Made by a program: the position numbers and the translations under genes. The notes under the pieces were generated by a model. The model was not told where the DNA came from. It searched no databases and saw only the letters and a program-made list of their open reading frames with translations. A DNA stretch of 18,090 nt from JBBQSU01 sp038234815 (GTDB lineage: Bacteria; Planctomycetota; Phycisphaerae; Tepidisphaerales; Tepidisphaeraceae): assembly GCA_038234815.1 (NCBI GenBank), contig JBBQSU010000077.1:1-18090 (forward strand), written 5' to 3'. Below are positions 1 to 8,570 of this stretch, one piece after another. Positions within the stretch are counted from its first letter, which is position 1; every line of letters begins with the position of its first letter.

Positions 1-561
1 GCAGCGGCGGATCGCCGCCTCTTCGGCTTGCGTCTGCGGGCGGTTCACCCATCTCAGCCAGTCCCCGCGCCGGGGCAGCGGGCCGTCGGTGAGCGCAACG
101 CGCAAGTCCTCCGGCAGCAGTTGCTGACCGGCCGAACACCACGCCCAGTCCTCGGCGCGTTCAACCCGATTGGCCCTCACGGCATTTCGGACGATGTAAC
201 GTTCGACCGTGCCCAGATGTTCGTCATCCTGCATCGCAAAACTCTTGTACCGGCCCTGGTACAGATGTCCGCTGCCAACCTGGCCGTGAGCGCTCAGCCA
301 CCGGCGAACGTGCGTATTGCTCAGACGCATCATGAACGCGGCCAGCTCGCCGTCACGCTTCGGCCAAAGCAGCAAATGCCAATGCGTCTGCATCACGCAG
401 TACGCCAGCACCCGCATCGGCTCGACGGCCAGCGTGTCAATGACGCACCCCTGAAATGCCTCGTGGTCTTTGCGGGTCTGAAAAAGCCTGGTCTTCCCAA
501 CCCCGCGGTTCAGAACGTGGTAAACAAACCCTCCCGGCGCGATGCGAGCAGTGCGAGCCAT
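1..561 (-). CDS. REP-associated tyrosine transposase (RAYT, IS200/IS605-like Y1 family), C-terminus cut by window edge
   Basis: The minus strand reads from an ATG at 561 through 187 codons to the window edge without a stop, so the gene is partial. The N-terminus (MARTARIAPGG, then YHVLNRG at residues 14-20) is typical of TnpA_REP proteins. The HUH metal-binding pair is HWH at 60-62 inside VMQTHWHLLLWP. It is followed by GHLYQGRYKSF (98-108) and YIVRNAVRA (122-130), where Tyr122 is the likely DNA-attacking tyrosine. RAYTs are single-copy, domesticated relatives of IS200/IS605 transposases that cut and rejoin REP hairpins. The hairpin repeat directly upstream (594-659) fits as its substrate. 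The usual motif is MPNHWH; here it is MQTHWH, which keeps both histidines. The family call is firm. Whether the protein is active cannot be judged with the end missing. Confidence 0.88.
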   Translation of the reverse strand, partial: MARTARIAPGGFVYHVLNRGVGKTRLFQTRKDHEAFQGCVIDTLAVEPMRVLAYCVMQTHWHLLLWPKRDGELAAFMMRLSNTHVRRWLSAHGQVGSGHLYQGRYKSFAMQDDEHLGTVERYIVRNAVRANRVERAEDWAWCSAGQQLLPEDLRVALTDGPLPRRGDWLRWVNRPQTQAEEAAIRRC

Positions 562-593
562 GCCGCAAGCGTAGCGGTGTCGCACCGCAACGT

Positions 594-659
594 CAATCAA
601 AATCGGGGGCTGTCCCTGTTTGATTGCCCAAAAATCGGGGGCTGTCCCTGTTTGATTGC
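594..659. repeat. Tandem REP-like hairpin repeat, two copies of a 29-bp unit
   Basis: An identical 29-bp unit occurs at 599-627 and 631-659 with a 32-base period; its core is GGGGGCTGTCCC. The first copy has a perfect 8-bp outer stem, CAATCAAA at 594-601 pairing with TTTGATTG at 619-626. A GGG/CCC pairing is possible inside the loop. The second copy lacks the left arm. The repeat begins 33 bases upstream of the start codon of the RAYT gene, the usual position for REP/BIME elements handled by these enzymes. No further copy was noticed in the window. Confidence 0.75.
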
Positions 660-887
660 TCGGTGGACGACGCGGTCGCGCTGGCCGAAGCGGGCGCTCT
701 GGCCGAAACCCTTTCCATCACCGTGCGCAACGTCGCCGGCGAGAAATTCGACCGCATGGTCGACTGCGAGCTGGGGGCCAAACCGGCGATGGAGGATGTG
801 GCGATCCCCGTTCCCGCTGAGGAGGCGTGGGCCGAACGCGAGCCCGATGCGCTGCCGGAGCAGCCGGACGATGACATCCCGTTCTAA
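660..887 (+). pseudogene. C-terminal remnant of a gene ending in an acidic DDDIPF tail
   Basis: An open frame runs from inside the second REP-like repeat to TAA at 885-887. The part after the repeat is about 75 residues, starting SVDDAVALAEAGAL, with ITVRNVAGEKFDRMVD in the middle and an acidic end, PDDDIPF. It looks like the tail of a real protein because it is charged, not low-complexity, and has a C-terminal DDDIPF like the tip of single-stranded DNA-binding proteins that docks partner enzymes. No OB fold is present, so it is not an intact SSB. The 5' part is missing and replaced by the repeat, which supplies a possible in-frame ATG at 624. The stop overlaps the stop of the convergent nuclease gene. 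The parent gene is uncertain; a phage- or helicase-type protein is possible. Confidence 0.45.
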
Positions 888-1846
888 CTCACGGAGAGCA
901 ACCCTTGTATCTGGCTGAAATCCAAGTAACGGCGATGAAACTCCCGCAGGTGGTCCGCGAAAAACCGGTCGGCCACGGCCACGCCGCGATGCACAACTTC
1001 CTCAAGGGACAAGAGCGCGATGGCGTCGCGGAATCCTGGGGTCAGACGCCCGCGCAGTTCGTCGATGAGTACGGGCGTGTCCTTATCAGCCTGCGGCGCC
1101 ACAACGTAGTTCCGCACATTAGCCATTTCGTGGCGCCGTCCGCAGACCAGCGTCAGGAGCAGATTGCGCATGATCTGGTCGAAGCAGTGGGTGCTGTACC
1201 AGGCCCGGCCCTCGTCATTGAGCAGGCCGATTTCCTCGGCGATTTGTTTCTGGTAGTCCTCCCGACCGGCCTTGTTGCCGCCGAGTTTGTCGGTGTACTT
1301 GGTTTCGATAGAAGCAAGGCCGGGGCGCCCCTGACGGTCAGTGAAGAAGACACCCGCGTCGAATGCGGTCTTGTCGGCGATGTATTCCTCCTTGGGCTGC
1401 GGGAGAACCTCCACGTCCAGCCGTTCCACGGTCGCGATGGGCGATTCCTGGAACATCGCCGCCACGACCGCGCCGGCAATGGGACGCTTGTGCATCAGGT
1501 GGAGGCGGAGGTCGGCGAATAGGTTGAAGCACATGGGCTGGCTGGACAGCATGTTGTTGAACAGCCGATAGCGATTCACCGTCAGATCGGGATTGATGTC
1601 CTGCTTCTCGGCGAGCTTCTCCCAGGCGCAAGCACGCGCGGCCAAGCTGAGGAAGTTGGCGCCGGTGGCTTCCCCGTTGACCAAGGCGCTGCCGACAAGC
1701 CGGCCGCCGGGTTTATGCAGCCCGTAGCGTTCCTCCTTGAGCACCTCGACCCGATACCAACTCTGCAAAAGGCGGCATCTTCGCGTGAAGGGCGAAGGAT
1801 CATCGGCTTGGGGACCGTAGCGTGCCGCAATTTCAACTCCGTTCAC
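884..1846 (-). CDS. Putative PD-(D/E)XK restriction endonuclease-like protein (PGN_0703-like family)
   Basis: The frame stays open upstream to 2071, but I chose GTG at 1846. It is preceded by GGGAGG with six bases between, and the codons further upstream look non-coding. This gives 320 residues. The nuclease signature is Asp163 in TAFDAGVFF and the E-x-K pair Glu181/Lys183 in IETKYTD, a typical PD-(D/E)XK core. SQPMCFNLF (102-110) and QIMRNLLL (about 224-231) also resemble the PGN_0703 family of putative restriction endonucleases, as I remember it. The predicted action is DNA cleavage, probably in defence. No methyltransferase, specificity subunit or helicase is visible nearby, so it is either solitary or left over from a damaged locus. 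The stop TAG (884-886) overlaps the stop of the opposing gene remnant. Fold confidence is good; function is inferred. Confidence 0.66.
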   Translation of the reverse strand: MNGVEIAARYGPQADDPSPFTRRCRLLQSWYRVEVLKEERYGLHKPGGRLVGSALVNGEATGANFLSLAARACAWEKLAEKQDINPDLTVNRYRLFNNMLSSQPMCFNLFADLRLHLMHKRPIAGAVVAAMFQESPIATVERLDVEVLPQPKEEYIADKTAFDAGVFFTDRQGRPGLASIETKYTDKLGGNKAGREDYQKQIAEEIGLLNDEGRAWYSTHCFDQIMRNLLLTLVCGRRHEMANVRNYVVAPQADKDTPVLIDELRGRLTPGFRDAIALLSLEEVVHRGVAVADRFFADHLREFHRRYLDFSQIQGLLSVS

Positions 1847-2067
1847 AATGAACCTCCCGGTTTCAATAGCCGCCGTTGCAACGGCTACTGTAACGCGAAA
1901 CGCGGGCGGCAGGGAGGACGGCGATGGGCCTGCTGAAAGTGTGGTGGGAGAGCGTAAGCGATTTATCGACATGATCCCCGGCGTGGACGAAAATACGATG
2001 CTGCGTGCGTTCCGGGAATGGATCAGGACTTTGCCTGCCTGAGGATCATCTCCGCCGCTGCGGGGCA

Positions 2068-3537
<1,470 letters not shown>

Positions 3538-3573
3538 AGAAATATCAGGGGAAATAGAAATCAGAAGAGCGAA

Positions 3574-3593
3574 ATCATACCCGGCTGGTATGA
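3574..3593 (-). promoter_or_regulatory. Candidate rimO promoter with overlapping palindrome
   Basis: On the minus strand a TATGAT hexamer (3579 to 3574) sits about 36 bases before the rimO ATG. It overlaps a perfect inverted repeat, TCATACC at 3575-3581 and GGTATGA at 3587-3593, separated by five bases. A dyad over the -10 box is the expected place for a repressor operator. No good -35 hexamer is visible, so the promoter call is tentative. The palindrome itself is read directly. Confidence 0.35.
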
Positions 3594-4103
3594 AACAGGG
3601 AAGGGGATTTTCGGTCGGCCGCGGCTGAAATTCAGTGGATTAATGCACAAAGCCTTGTCCTTCAGAGCTTTGCGTGCAGTTGACTGCTTGAACGGGTGAT
3701 TGGCTCAAATTCCCAAAGGGTTCTCCCTCGCCCGCCAGGTCGCATGTCGTTAACTCCAGTGGGCATGGCACTTGTTTCAAGCGAGCGTGACGATTGACAA
3801 TGCCGCGCGATCCTTCGTGGGCATTGATGCGATGTTCGATATATCCGTCGCGGTGATGGCCTTTTCCCCAGCCATGCCGAATTGAACTCGGTCGCAAATT
3901 CCGATGTAAAATCAGAAGCAAAGGCGAAAAAGGTTGCCGTGCGCCGGTTGGCACCGAAAGTCACTTTCGGTCCGCACCGTGCATCGGAGTAGCACTCCCC
4001 GACCCAAGCCTCGGCGGGGAATTTGCCCGGCAAGGCTCGACGAAAAAACAAGCAATCCCGGCAGGGGCCTGGCAACGGAAAACCCGCGGCTTCAACGGGC
4101 GAG
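3594..4103. other. Long intergenic stretch without a convincing gene
   Basis: The stretch between rimO and the next gene (566 bases from 3538, with the promoter part listed separately) has overlapping open frames, the longest on the minus strand at 3662-4075. None shows a recognisable motif, a good ribosome-binding site or consistent composition, so I do not call a gene. It contains a compact perfect hairpin, ACCGAAAG at 3953-3960 and CTTTCGGT at 3964-3971 with a 3-base loop and no T-run. The stretch may hold upstream signals for rimO, a non-coding RNA or decayed coding sequence; I cannot tell which. Confidence 0.4.
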
Positions 4104-5321
4104 CTACTTTGCCGCTTCCATCGTCGACCACGTGTGATTGTTGATGTTGCTGTCGGTGTTGGGGTTGTATAACGAATCGTTAGTCATCAGGTATTCGCCG
4201 TTGCCGTTGCTGTAAATGTGGCTGTAATTGTTGGGCAGTTGCACCACGTCCTGGCTGCCGGGAACGGTGTAATCGTCCACCCCGCGGATGGCATTGATGA
4301 CCTGCTTTTGCGTCCGATCCATCGACGCCTGCCGCTCGTTGTAGCCGTCGTTGATAATCTTGCTAATTTCGCGGTTGGAATTGGCGATGATGCGGCTCCG
4401 GTCGGCGGCGCCTTTGGCGGCGATCTGGTTCATCTTAGCGCTGTGGTCGGACTTCATGGCCTGCCATTTTGGGGTCATGCGCACCGAATTGGCGATGGCC
4501 ATAAAGAGCGGCATATTGGCTTCCAATTGACCGGCTTCGGCGCGGTAGGAAACGCTCGGTTCAATCGCCCACCAGAGCTGCCGGCCGGTTTGGCTGTCCG
4601 TGCCAACTTGCGTCGTTCCGAAAACGATCAGGTGTTCCCATTTCTTTCCGTCCAGTTCATAGAAGCAGGTCCCACTCAGTACCGCGCCATCGGCAAAACT
4701 GTGCATTGCCAGGCCCATCTGACGCGATTGCTGATTGGATATTTCCTGCTGCCGGATAATAGGTTCCAACTGCTTTTTCAGCATCGCGGTCAATTCGGGA
4801 ATCACGACCACAGATTTCATGGTGAAGTTTGTTGCCGTGGGAAGCGATTTTTTGAAAGCCTTTTCCAGCAGAAATGTTTTCCACTCGTCGAGGGTATTGG
4901 GCATGTAAAGGACGAGGTTGCCGTTGTCGGCTGATCCTTCGTCGGCCCGCCGGGCGCCGAGTTGTGCCTGGGCGAACGCTGAGGGGCGAAAGTCGCTGGC
5001 ACCAAGGCTCGGGCCGATGTGCACCAGGCGACCGTCAGGAGCAGTTACTTTGATGTCCTGCGTGGGCAAGATGTTGAAGAACTGCGGCGCGGGCCACCAG
5101 GCCCCGCCTTCCACTTTCCAGTCCGCTGGTGCCAAGATGGTGTGCGATGGCATGTTGCCCGATCCGGGATCATTAAGAGTATGCAGTTTCATCAGCACCT
5201 TGCCCGCCGGGGGATTTTCCGCGCGGGCGCTGATAGAAACTGCGCTTAGAAGCAGTCCCGTGATCGATAGCATTAAAATAATGCAGTTGAATCTCGCCGC
5301 GTTCTGTACTGATTTGAGCAT
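4104..5321 (-). CDS. Exported protein of unknown function
   Basis: I place the start at ATG 5321 (405 residues) because GGAGAG precedes it with a good spacing; an in-frame ATG at 5333 is the alternative. The N-terminus is a clear signal peptide: basic MLKSVQNAARF, a hydrophobic stretch, then a likely cleavage site near SARA/EN at about residue 34. The mature part includes a charged helical section around 300-350 (KMNQIAAKGAADRS, NDGYNERQASMDRTQ). It ends in a segment with NNYSHIYSNGNGEYLM and YNPNTDSN. I have seen similar endings (G-Y-x-x-V-W-x-N-G-x-G-E-Y-x-x-x followed by NPN-x-x-SN) in other exported bacterial proteins with no assigned role. It should act in the periplasm or outside the cell. 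It is divergent from the beta-helix gene, with 68 bases between the two starts. I do not know its function. Confidence 0.78.
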   Translation of the reverse strand: MLKSVQNAARFNCIILMLSITGLLLSAVSISARAENPPAGKVLMKLHTLNDPGSGNMPSHTILAPADWKVEGGAWWPAPQFFNILPTQDIKVTAPDGRLVHIGPSLGASDFRPSAFAQAQLGARRADEGSADNGNLVLYMPNTLDEWKTFLLEKAFKKSLPTATNFTMKSVVVIPELTAMLKKQLEPIIRQQEISNQQSRQMGLAMHSFADGAVLSGTCFYELDGKKWEHLIVFGTTQVGTDSQTGRQLWWAIEPSVSYRAEAGQLEANMPLFMAIANSVRMTPKWQAMKSDHSAKMNQIAAKGAADRSRIIANSNREISKIINDGYNERQASMDRTQKQVINAIRGVDDYTVPGSQDVVQLPNNYSHIYSNGNGEYLMTNDSLYNPNTDSNINNHTWSTMEAAK

Positions 5322-5389
5322 ATTGCTCTCCATTTCGCTGGCTTCCCGGCAGGATATGATAGCCCAAGTTCCAGCGGAGCGATGAATCG

Positions 5390-6703
5390 ATGTTAAACAA
5401 AGAGATGGTGAGGATCGTGCTGATGGCGTTTGTCCTCGGCACGGCCCAATGCGTGCTGGCTGCCGAGATCGCGGTCGGTCCGGAAAAGGCCTTTTCGCGG
5501 CTGGAAGACGCGGTGGCAGCGGCCCGGGCGGGCGATGCCATCACTGTTTACCCACTACCCGATAATCGCCCGTATGAGAAAACGGCCATCTTCATTGCGA
5601 CGCCCCGACTTTCGATTCGTGCCCAAAAGGGACATCGAGTGGGCCTGAGTGGTCGAGGGTTTGACTATAGCGGAAAAGGCAGAATTCCGCGGGCGATCGT
5701 GCAGTTCGGCCCGGGGGCCAGTGGAAGTGTGCTTGACGGGTTTGAACTGTTTGACGCCCACAACGATTCATTCAACGGGGCGGGTGTTCGCATCGTCCAA
5801 GCCAACGATGTCTCGATCCGCAACTGCGACATCCACGACAACGACATGGGCATCATGTCCAGCGGGGATCCCACTTCGCACGCGGCGGCGGGGCAGTTGA
5901 TTGAAAGCTGCAGGATTCATGCCAACGGCACGATCAAAGACCCTGGCTATAACCACAATCTGTATCTGGGCGGGACGAGCGTGCGGGTCATCGCCTGCGA
6001 AATTTTCGGGGCGACCACCGGTCACAATCTCAAAAGCCGCGCCCATCAGACCTTCGTCCTCAACTGCTTCATTCACGACTCGGCGAACCGGGAGCTCGAT
6101 CTTGTCGATTCCGCTGGCGATACCACCGCCCCTGACAGCGATGCGGTTCTTGTAGGCAATGTCATCGTGAAAGACCCCCGGTGCGCGGGCAACCGTGGGG
6201 TGATTCACTTTGGACAAGATGGCGGGCACGAACACGACGGCACGATCTGGCTGGCCAACAACACCATCCTCACACCGTTTATTTCGCCGGTTCTGATGCT
6301 TTCGGCACCGAAGGCTTCCGTGCGGCTTTTCAACAACATCATCTGCAACACGCAGGCAGAGCAGAAGCATTCGCGATTGGTCGAACTGTCCAAAGTTCAG
6401 GGAAATATCGTTGTAGGGCAGACCAACTGGCTTTCCGGGAGTTTCGCCGACGGTATGCCCGAGGGCATTGCCGGGTCGATTCTTGGACCGGCGGGGAAAA
6501 TGCCCGCGTTCGTCGATCCGGCGGGCGGGGATTTCCACTTGCTGCGATCGGCCAGCGCCCTGATCGACGCCGGTACGCCCCTGCCCGAGCCGCTGCTCAA
6601 GCGCCTGAACGAACCCCTCTTTGAATATCACGCCCCGCTCGGCCGCACGTCGCGCGGCGATGACGGCAAACCCGATATCGGCGCGTATGAACTGGCGAGA
6701 TGA
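5390..6703 (+). CDS. Exported right-handed parallel beta-helix protein (pectate-lyase-like fold)
   Basis: The 437-residue product starts with a signal peptide (VRIVLMAFVLGTAQCVLAA, cleavage about residue 25). An LEDAVAAARAGDAITVYP segment follows, the usual opening of planctomycete-type beta-helix proteins. The middle, about 105-320, consists of short beta-rich coils such as VLDGFELFDAHND, VSIRNCDIHDNDMGI and VLNCFIHDSANRELDLVD, typical of parallel beta-helix repeats. The end carries a LIDAGTPLP segment and PDIGAYEL, a common ending of these proteins. The fold is used by polysaccharide lyases, epimerases and adhesive surface proteins. No catalytic residues can be assigned by eye, so carbohydrate binding or cleavage is inference. 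The start at 5390 has GGAG ten bases upstream; ATG 5405 is an alternative that also keeps the signal peptide. A weak TATGAT at 5355-5360 may be its -10 box. Confidence 0.85.
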   Translation: MLNKEMVRIVLMAFVLGTAQCVLAAEIAVGPEKAFSRLEDAVAAARAGDAITVYPLPDNRPYEKTAIFIATPRLSIRAQKGHRVGLSGRGFDYSGKGRIPRAIVQFGPGASGSVLDGFELFDAHNDSFNGAGVRIVQANDVSIRNCDIHDNDMGIMSSGDPTSHAAAGQLIESCRIHANGTIKDPGYNHNLYLGGTSVRVIACEIFGATTGHNLKSRAHQTFVLNCFIHDSANRELDLVDSAGDTTAPDSDAVLVGNVIVKDPRCAGNRGVIHFGQDGGHEHDGTIWLANNTILTPFISPVLMLSAPKASVRLFNNIICNTQAEQKHSRLVELSKVQGNIVVGQTNWLSGSFADGMPEGIAGSILGPAGKMPAFVDPAGGDFHLLRSASALIDAGTPLPEPLLKRLNEPLFEYHAPLGRTSRGDDGKPDIGAYELAR

Positions 6704-7076
6704 TCGCCTCCGAGCAAGTCATTATCGAACAACGCCGCGCCGATCACGTCTGTTCCAAATGGCAAACCCCCGTCATGCCTTTCGGCAGGACAGGGGTCGG
6801 AAGGAGGAGGAGTCTTGTGGCAACTACAGGCGCGGCCTGTCCAAGTGGATGCCGGAGGACTTGGACGAACACGCGGCCATGGGGTCGCCTTGTTTCGAAG
6901 CAATCTTGTCTGGGCTTACCGTCACTGCTTCAGCCATCGGGCAAGCGGTCGCATGGATCAACATCAATTTCAGAATGTTATTTGTGTTGAAAAAGGAAGG
7001 ATATTATTGGTAGGGCGGTGAGAAGATGATCCCGAAGCGCCGATAATTACGGCTGTAGTATTTGCATACCGAGGTG
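6704..7076. other. Non-coding gap with one hairpin
   Basis: The 373 bases between the beta-helix gene and the MFS gene, whose 3' ends converge here, contain several short overlapping frames but none with a recognisable protein. The one clear structure is the hairpin at 6766-6797, listed separately. The right part (about 6960-7020) is AT-richer than its surroundings. I see no RNA gene or insertion element. Confidence 0.5.
6766..6797 (+). terminator. Imperfect hairpin, possible terminator of the beta-helix gene
   Basis: Fourteen bases at 6766-6779 (ACCCCCGTCATGCC) face GGCAGGACAGGGGT at 6784-6797 across a TTTC loop. Twelve of the 14 positions pair. It begins 62 bases after the stop of the beta-helix gene. 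No T-run follows, so it is not a textbook intrinsic terminator; a structural RNA element or an RNA-stabilising hairpin are alternatives. Confidence 0.4.
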
Positions 7077-8540
7077 CTATTCCTGTTCGTCGGCAAAGTG
7101 TTGCGTGACTAATCGCACGGGCAGAAGGACGGCGCTGAAGAGGTTGTTGTAGATATTGGCGGTCATGTAGCGAAGCGCTTCGTGGGTTGGGCGAGCCGCT
7201 GGCTCGTGGATTTTGGGGAGAAAGACGATCGCGGCCAGCAAGCGCAGCAGCCCGCTGATGCCAAAAAGGACTTCATAGAAGGTAATCGTGTCGATGCCCA
7301 TGCGGTGGACGTTCCATTCCCAGTGATTAAGCCACTGGGCGATCGCGCCCGAGGCCAGCCCACCGGCGCAGCCGGCGAGGTTGATGATGACGCTATTGAC
7401 CGCGACGTAACTGCTCCCGCCGGCCCCGTCGGATTCCTTGGAACCGGCCAGGTCGAGGACCATATTTGAGTTGGCGATTTCCACGCCCGCCCATAACACC
7501 GCACCCAATGATGACAGGACATATCCCAGCCAGAGCAGGCCGGAATTCATCAGGCACCAGCCCAGGCCCACCGGCACCAGCCCCAGCGAAGCGATCGCCA
7601 GCACCGGTTTTTTGCCCATGCGGTCCACCATCTGTCCCCACACCTGAAACACGAAGAGTTGTGCCAGGCTGGGCACCACCAGAAGCATGAGCTGCGTGCC
7701 GGCGTTGGTCACGCCGATGCGGTCCAACAGATAGAGCGTCAGGAACTGCCCCATAAAGCTGACCGCGAAAGTCATGGAAGCCACGAAGCCAGCAAACCAG
7801 AGGTACTGTCGATCACGGAGCGGACGCCACAGGCCGGCGATGACATGCGAAACTTTCTTTGGCGGGGTGGGGACATCGGGGACGAAATGAAAAAAAGCGA
7901 TGTCGATGGCACCGAAGATCGCCGCGACGACAAAAATCCCTCCGCACCAGACCATTGTGGAAACGGGCGTGCCAATGACCGTGAACCGATCGAGCAGCCA
8001 GCCGGCGGACAACGCCGCCGGCACGCCCGTCAGCACGCCGTAAGCCCGACGCCGGGAGAAATACTTTCCGCGAATACGCTTCGGGACGATATCGGCCATC
8101 CAGCCCGTCCAAGCCGGTCCGCCCATCGCCTGCCCTGCGTGCATCAGGAACATCATCCCCAGGAAGACCAGCACCACCCAAGATCGCGCGGAAAGGCCAT
8201 AAAAATGAACCAGCAGTACCGGCAACGTGGCCAGGCCGATCCAAACGAAGCGTTGAAAGTAGAGGCCCCACAGGAAGATAGCCCTTCGGCGGCCGGTGCG
8301 CTCGATCAACACGCTGGCCGGCAGCGAGACCAAGGATGCGATGAACGGCATGGCCGACAACACGCCGAACTGAAATTTGCTCGCATTAAGGCTTTTGGCA
8401 AACAGGGTGATGGGCGCGCCCGACGTGGCCAACATCCAGACCGAGCCGAACATCCACGCCGCCGTCACCCGCCAAAGCGACGTACGCAAGCGATCGCCGG
8501 TGATGTGTAGCGGTGGACTGTAGGACGGATCAGTCGGCAT
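7077..8540 (-). CDS. Major facilitator superfamily transporter
   Basis: The 487-residue product has about a dozen hydrophobic segments in two halves, consistent with an inner-membrane secondary transporter. The MFS loop signature appears in both halves: VLIERTGRRRAIF (78-89) after the second segment and WGQMVDRMGKKPV (301-313) in the repeat. DIVPKRIRGKYFSRR (150-164) lies in the cytoplasmic loop after TM4, as in several uncharacterised MFS branches. The substrate cannot be read from the sequence. The gene starts 30 bases after the marR-type gene and is almost certainly co-transcribed with it. That arrangement is common for efflux pumps controlled by MarR repressors, so drug or metabolite export is a reasonable inference. 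The tail is cytoplasmic and rather long after the last segment. Confidence 0.87.
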   Translation of the reverse strand: MPTDPSYSPPLHITGDRLRTSLWRVTAAWMFGSVWMLATSGAPITLFAKSLNASKFQFGVLSAMPFIASLVSLPASVLIERTGRRRAIFLWGLYFQRFVWIGLATLPVLLVHFYGLSARSWVVLVFLGMMFLMHAGQAMGGPAWTGWMADIVPKRIRGKYFSRRRAYGVLTGVPAALSAGWLLDRFTVIGTPVSTMVWCGGIFVVAAIFGAIDIAFFHFVPDVPTPPKKVSHVIAGLWRPLRDRQYLWFAGFVASMTFAVSFMGQFLTLYLLDRIGVTNAGTQLMLLVVPSLAQLFVFQVWGQMVDRMGKKPVLAIASLGLVPVGLGWCLMNSGLLWLGYVLSSLGAVLWAGVEIANSNMVLDLAGSKESDGAGGSSYVAVNSVIINLAGCAGGLASGAIAQWLNHWEWNVHRMGIDTITFYEVLFGISGLLRLLAAIVFLPKIHEPAARPTHEALRYMTANIYNNLFSAVLLPVRLVTQHFADEQE

Positions 8541-8570
8541 TTGAACAGGCGGGCATTCTAGAGGGATTGA

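Noticed and set aside
594..659. Short CRISPR array
   Set aside because: Only two repeat units with a spacer of three bases, and no cas gene nearby; the RAYT context explains it better.
28..918. Long plus-strand open frame of 296 codons
   Set aside because: It lies opposite the transposase gene, crosses both repeats and begins with TTG; the opposite strand has a clear family match.
905..1522. Plus-strand open frame of 205 codons opposite the nuclease
   Set aside because: Antisense shadow of a GC-rich gene, with no recognisable motif.
3662..4075. Minus-strand frame of 137 codons in the rimO upstream gap
   Set aside because: No motif, no ribosome-binding site, Arg/Ser-rich shadow-like composition, and it overlaps another equally long frame.
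7659..8510. Plus-strand open frame of 283 codons
   Set aside because: Antisense of the MFS gene; rich in His, Arg and Gln as expected for a shadow frame.
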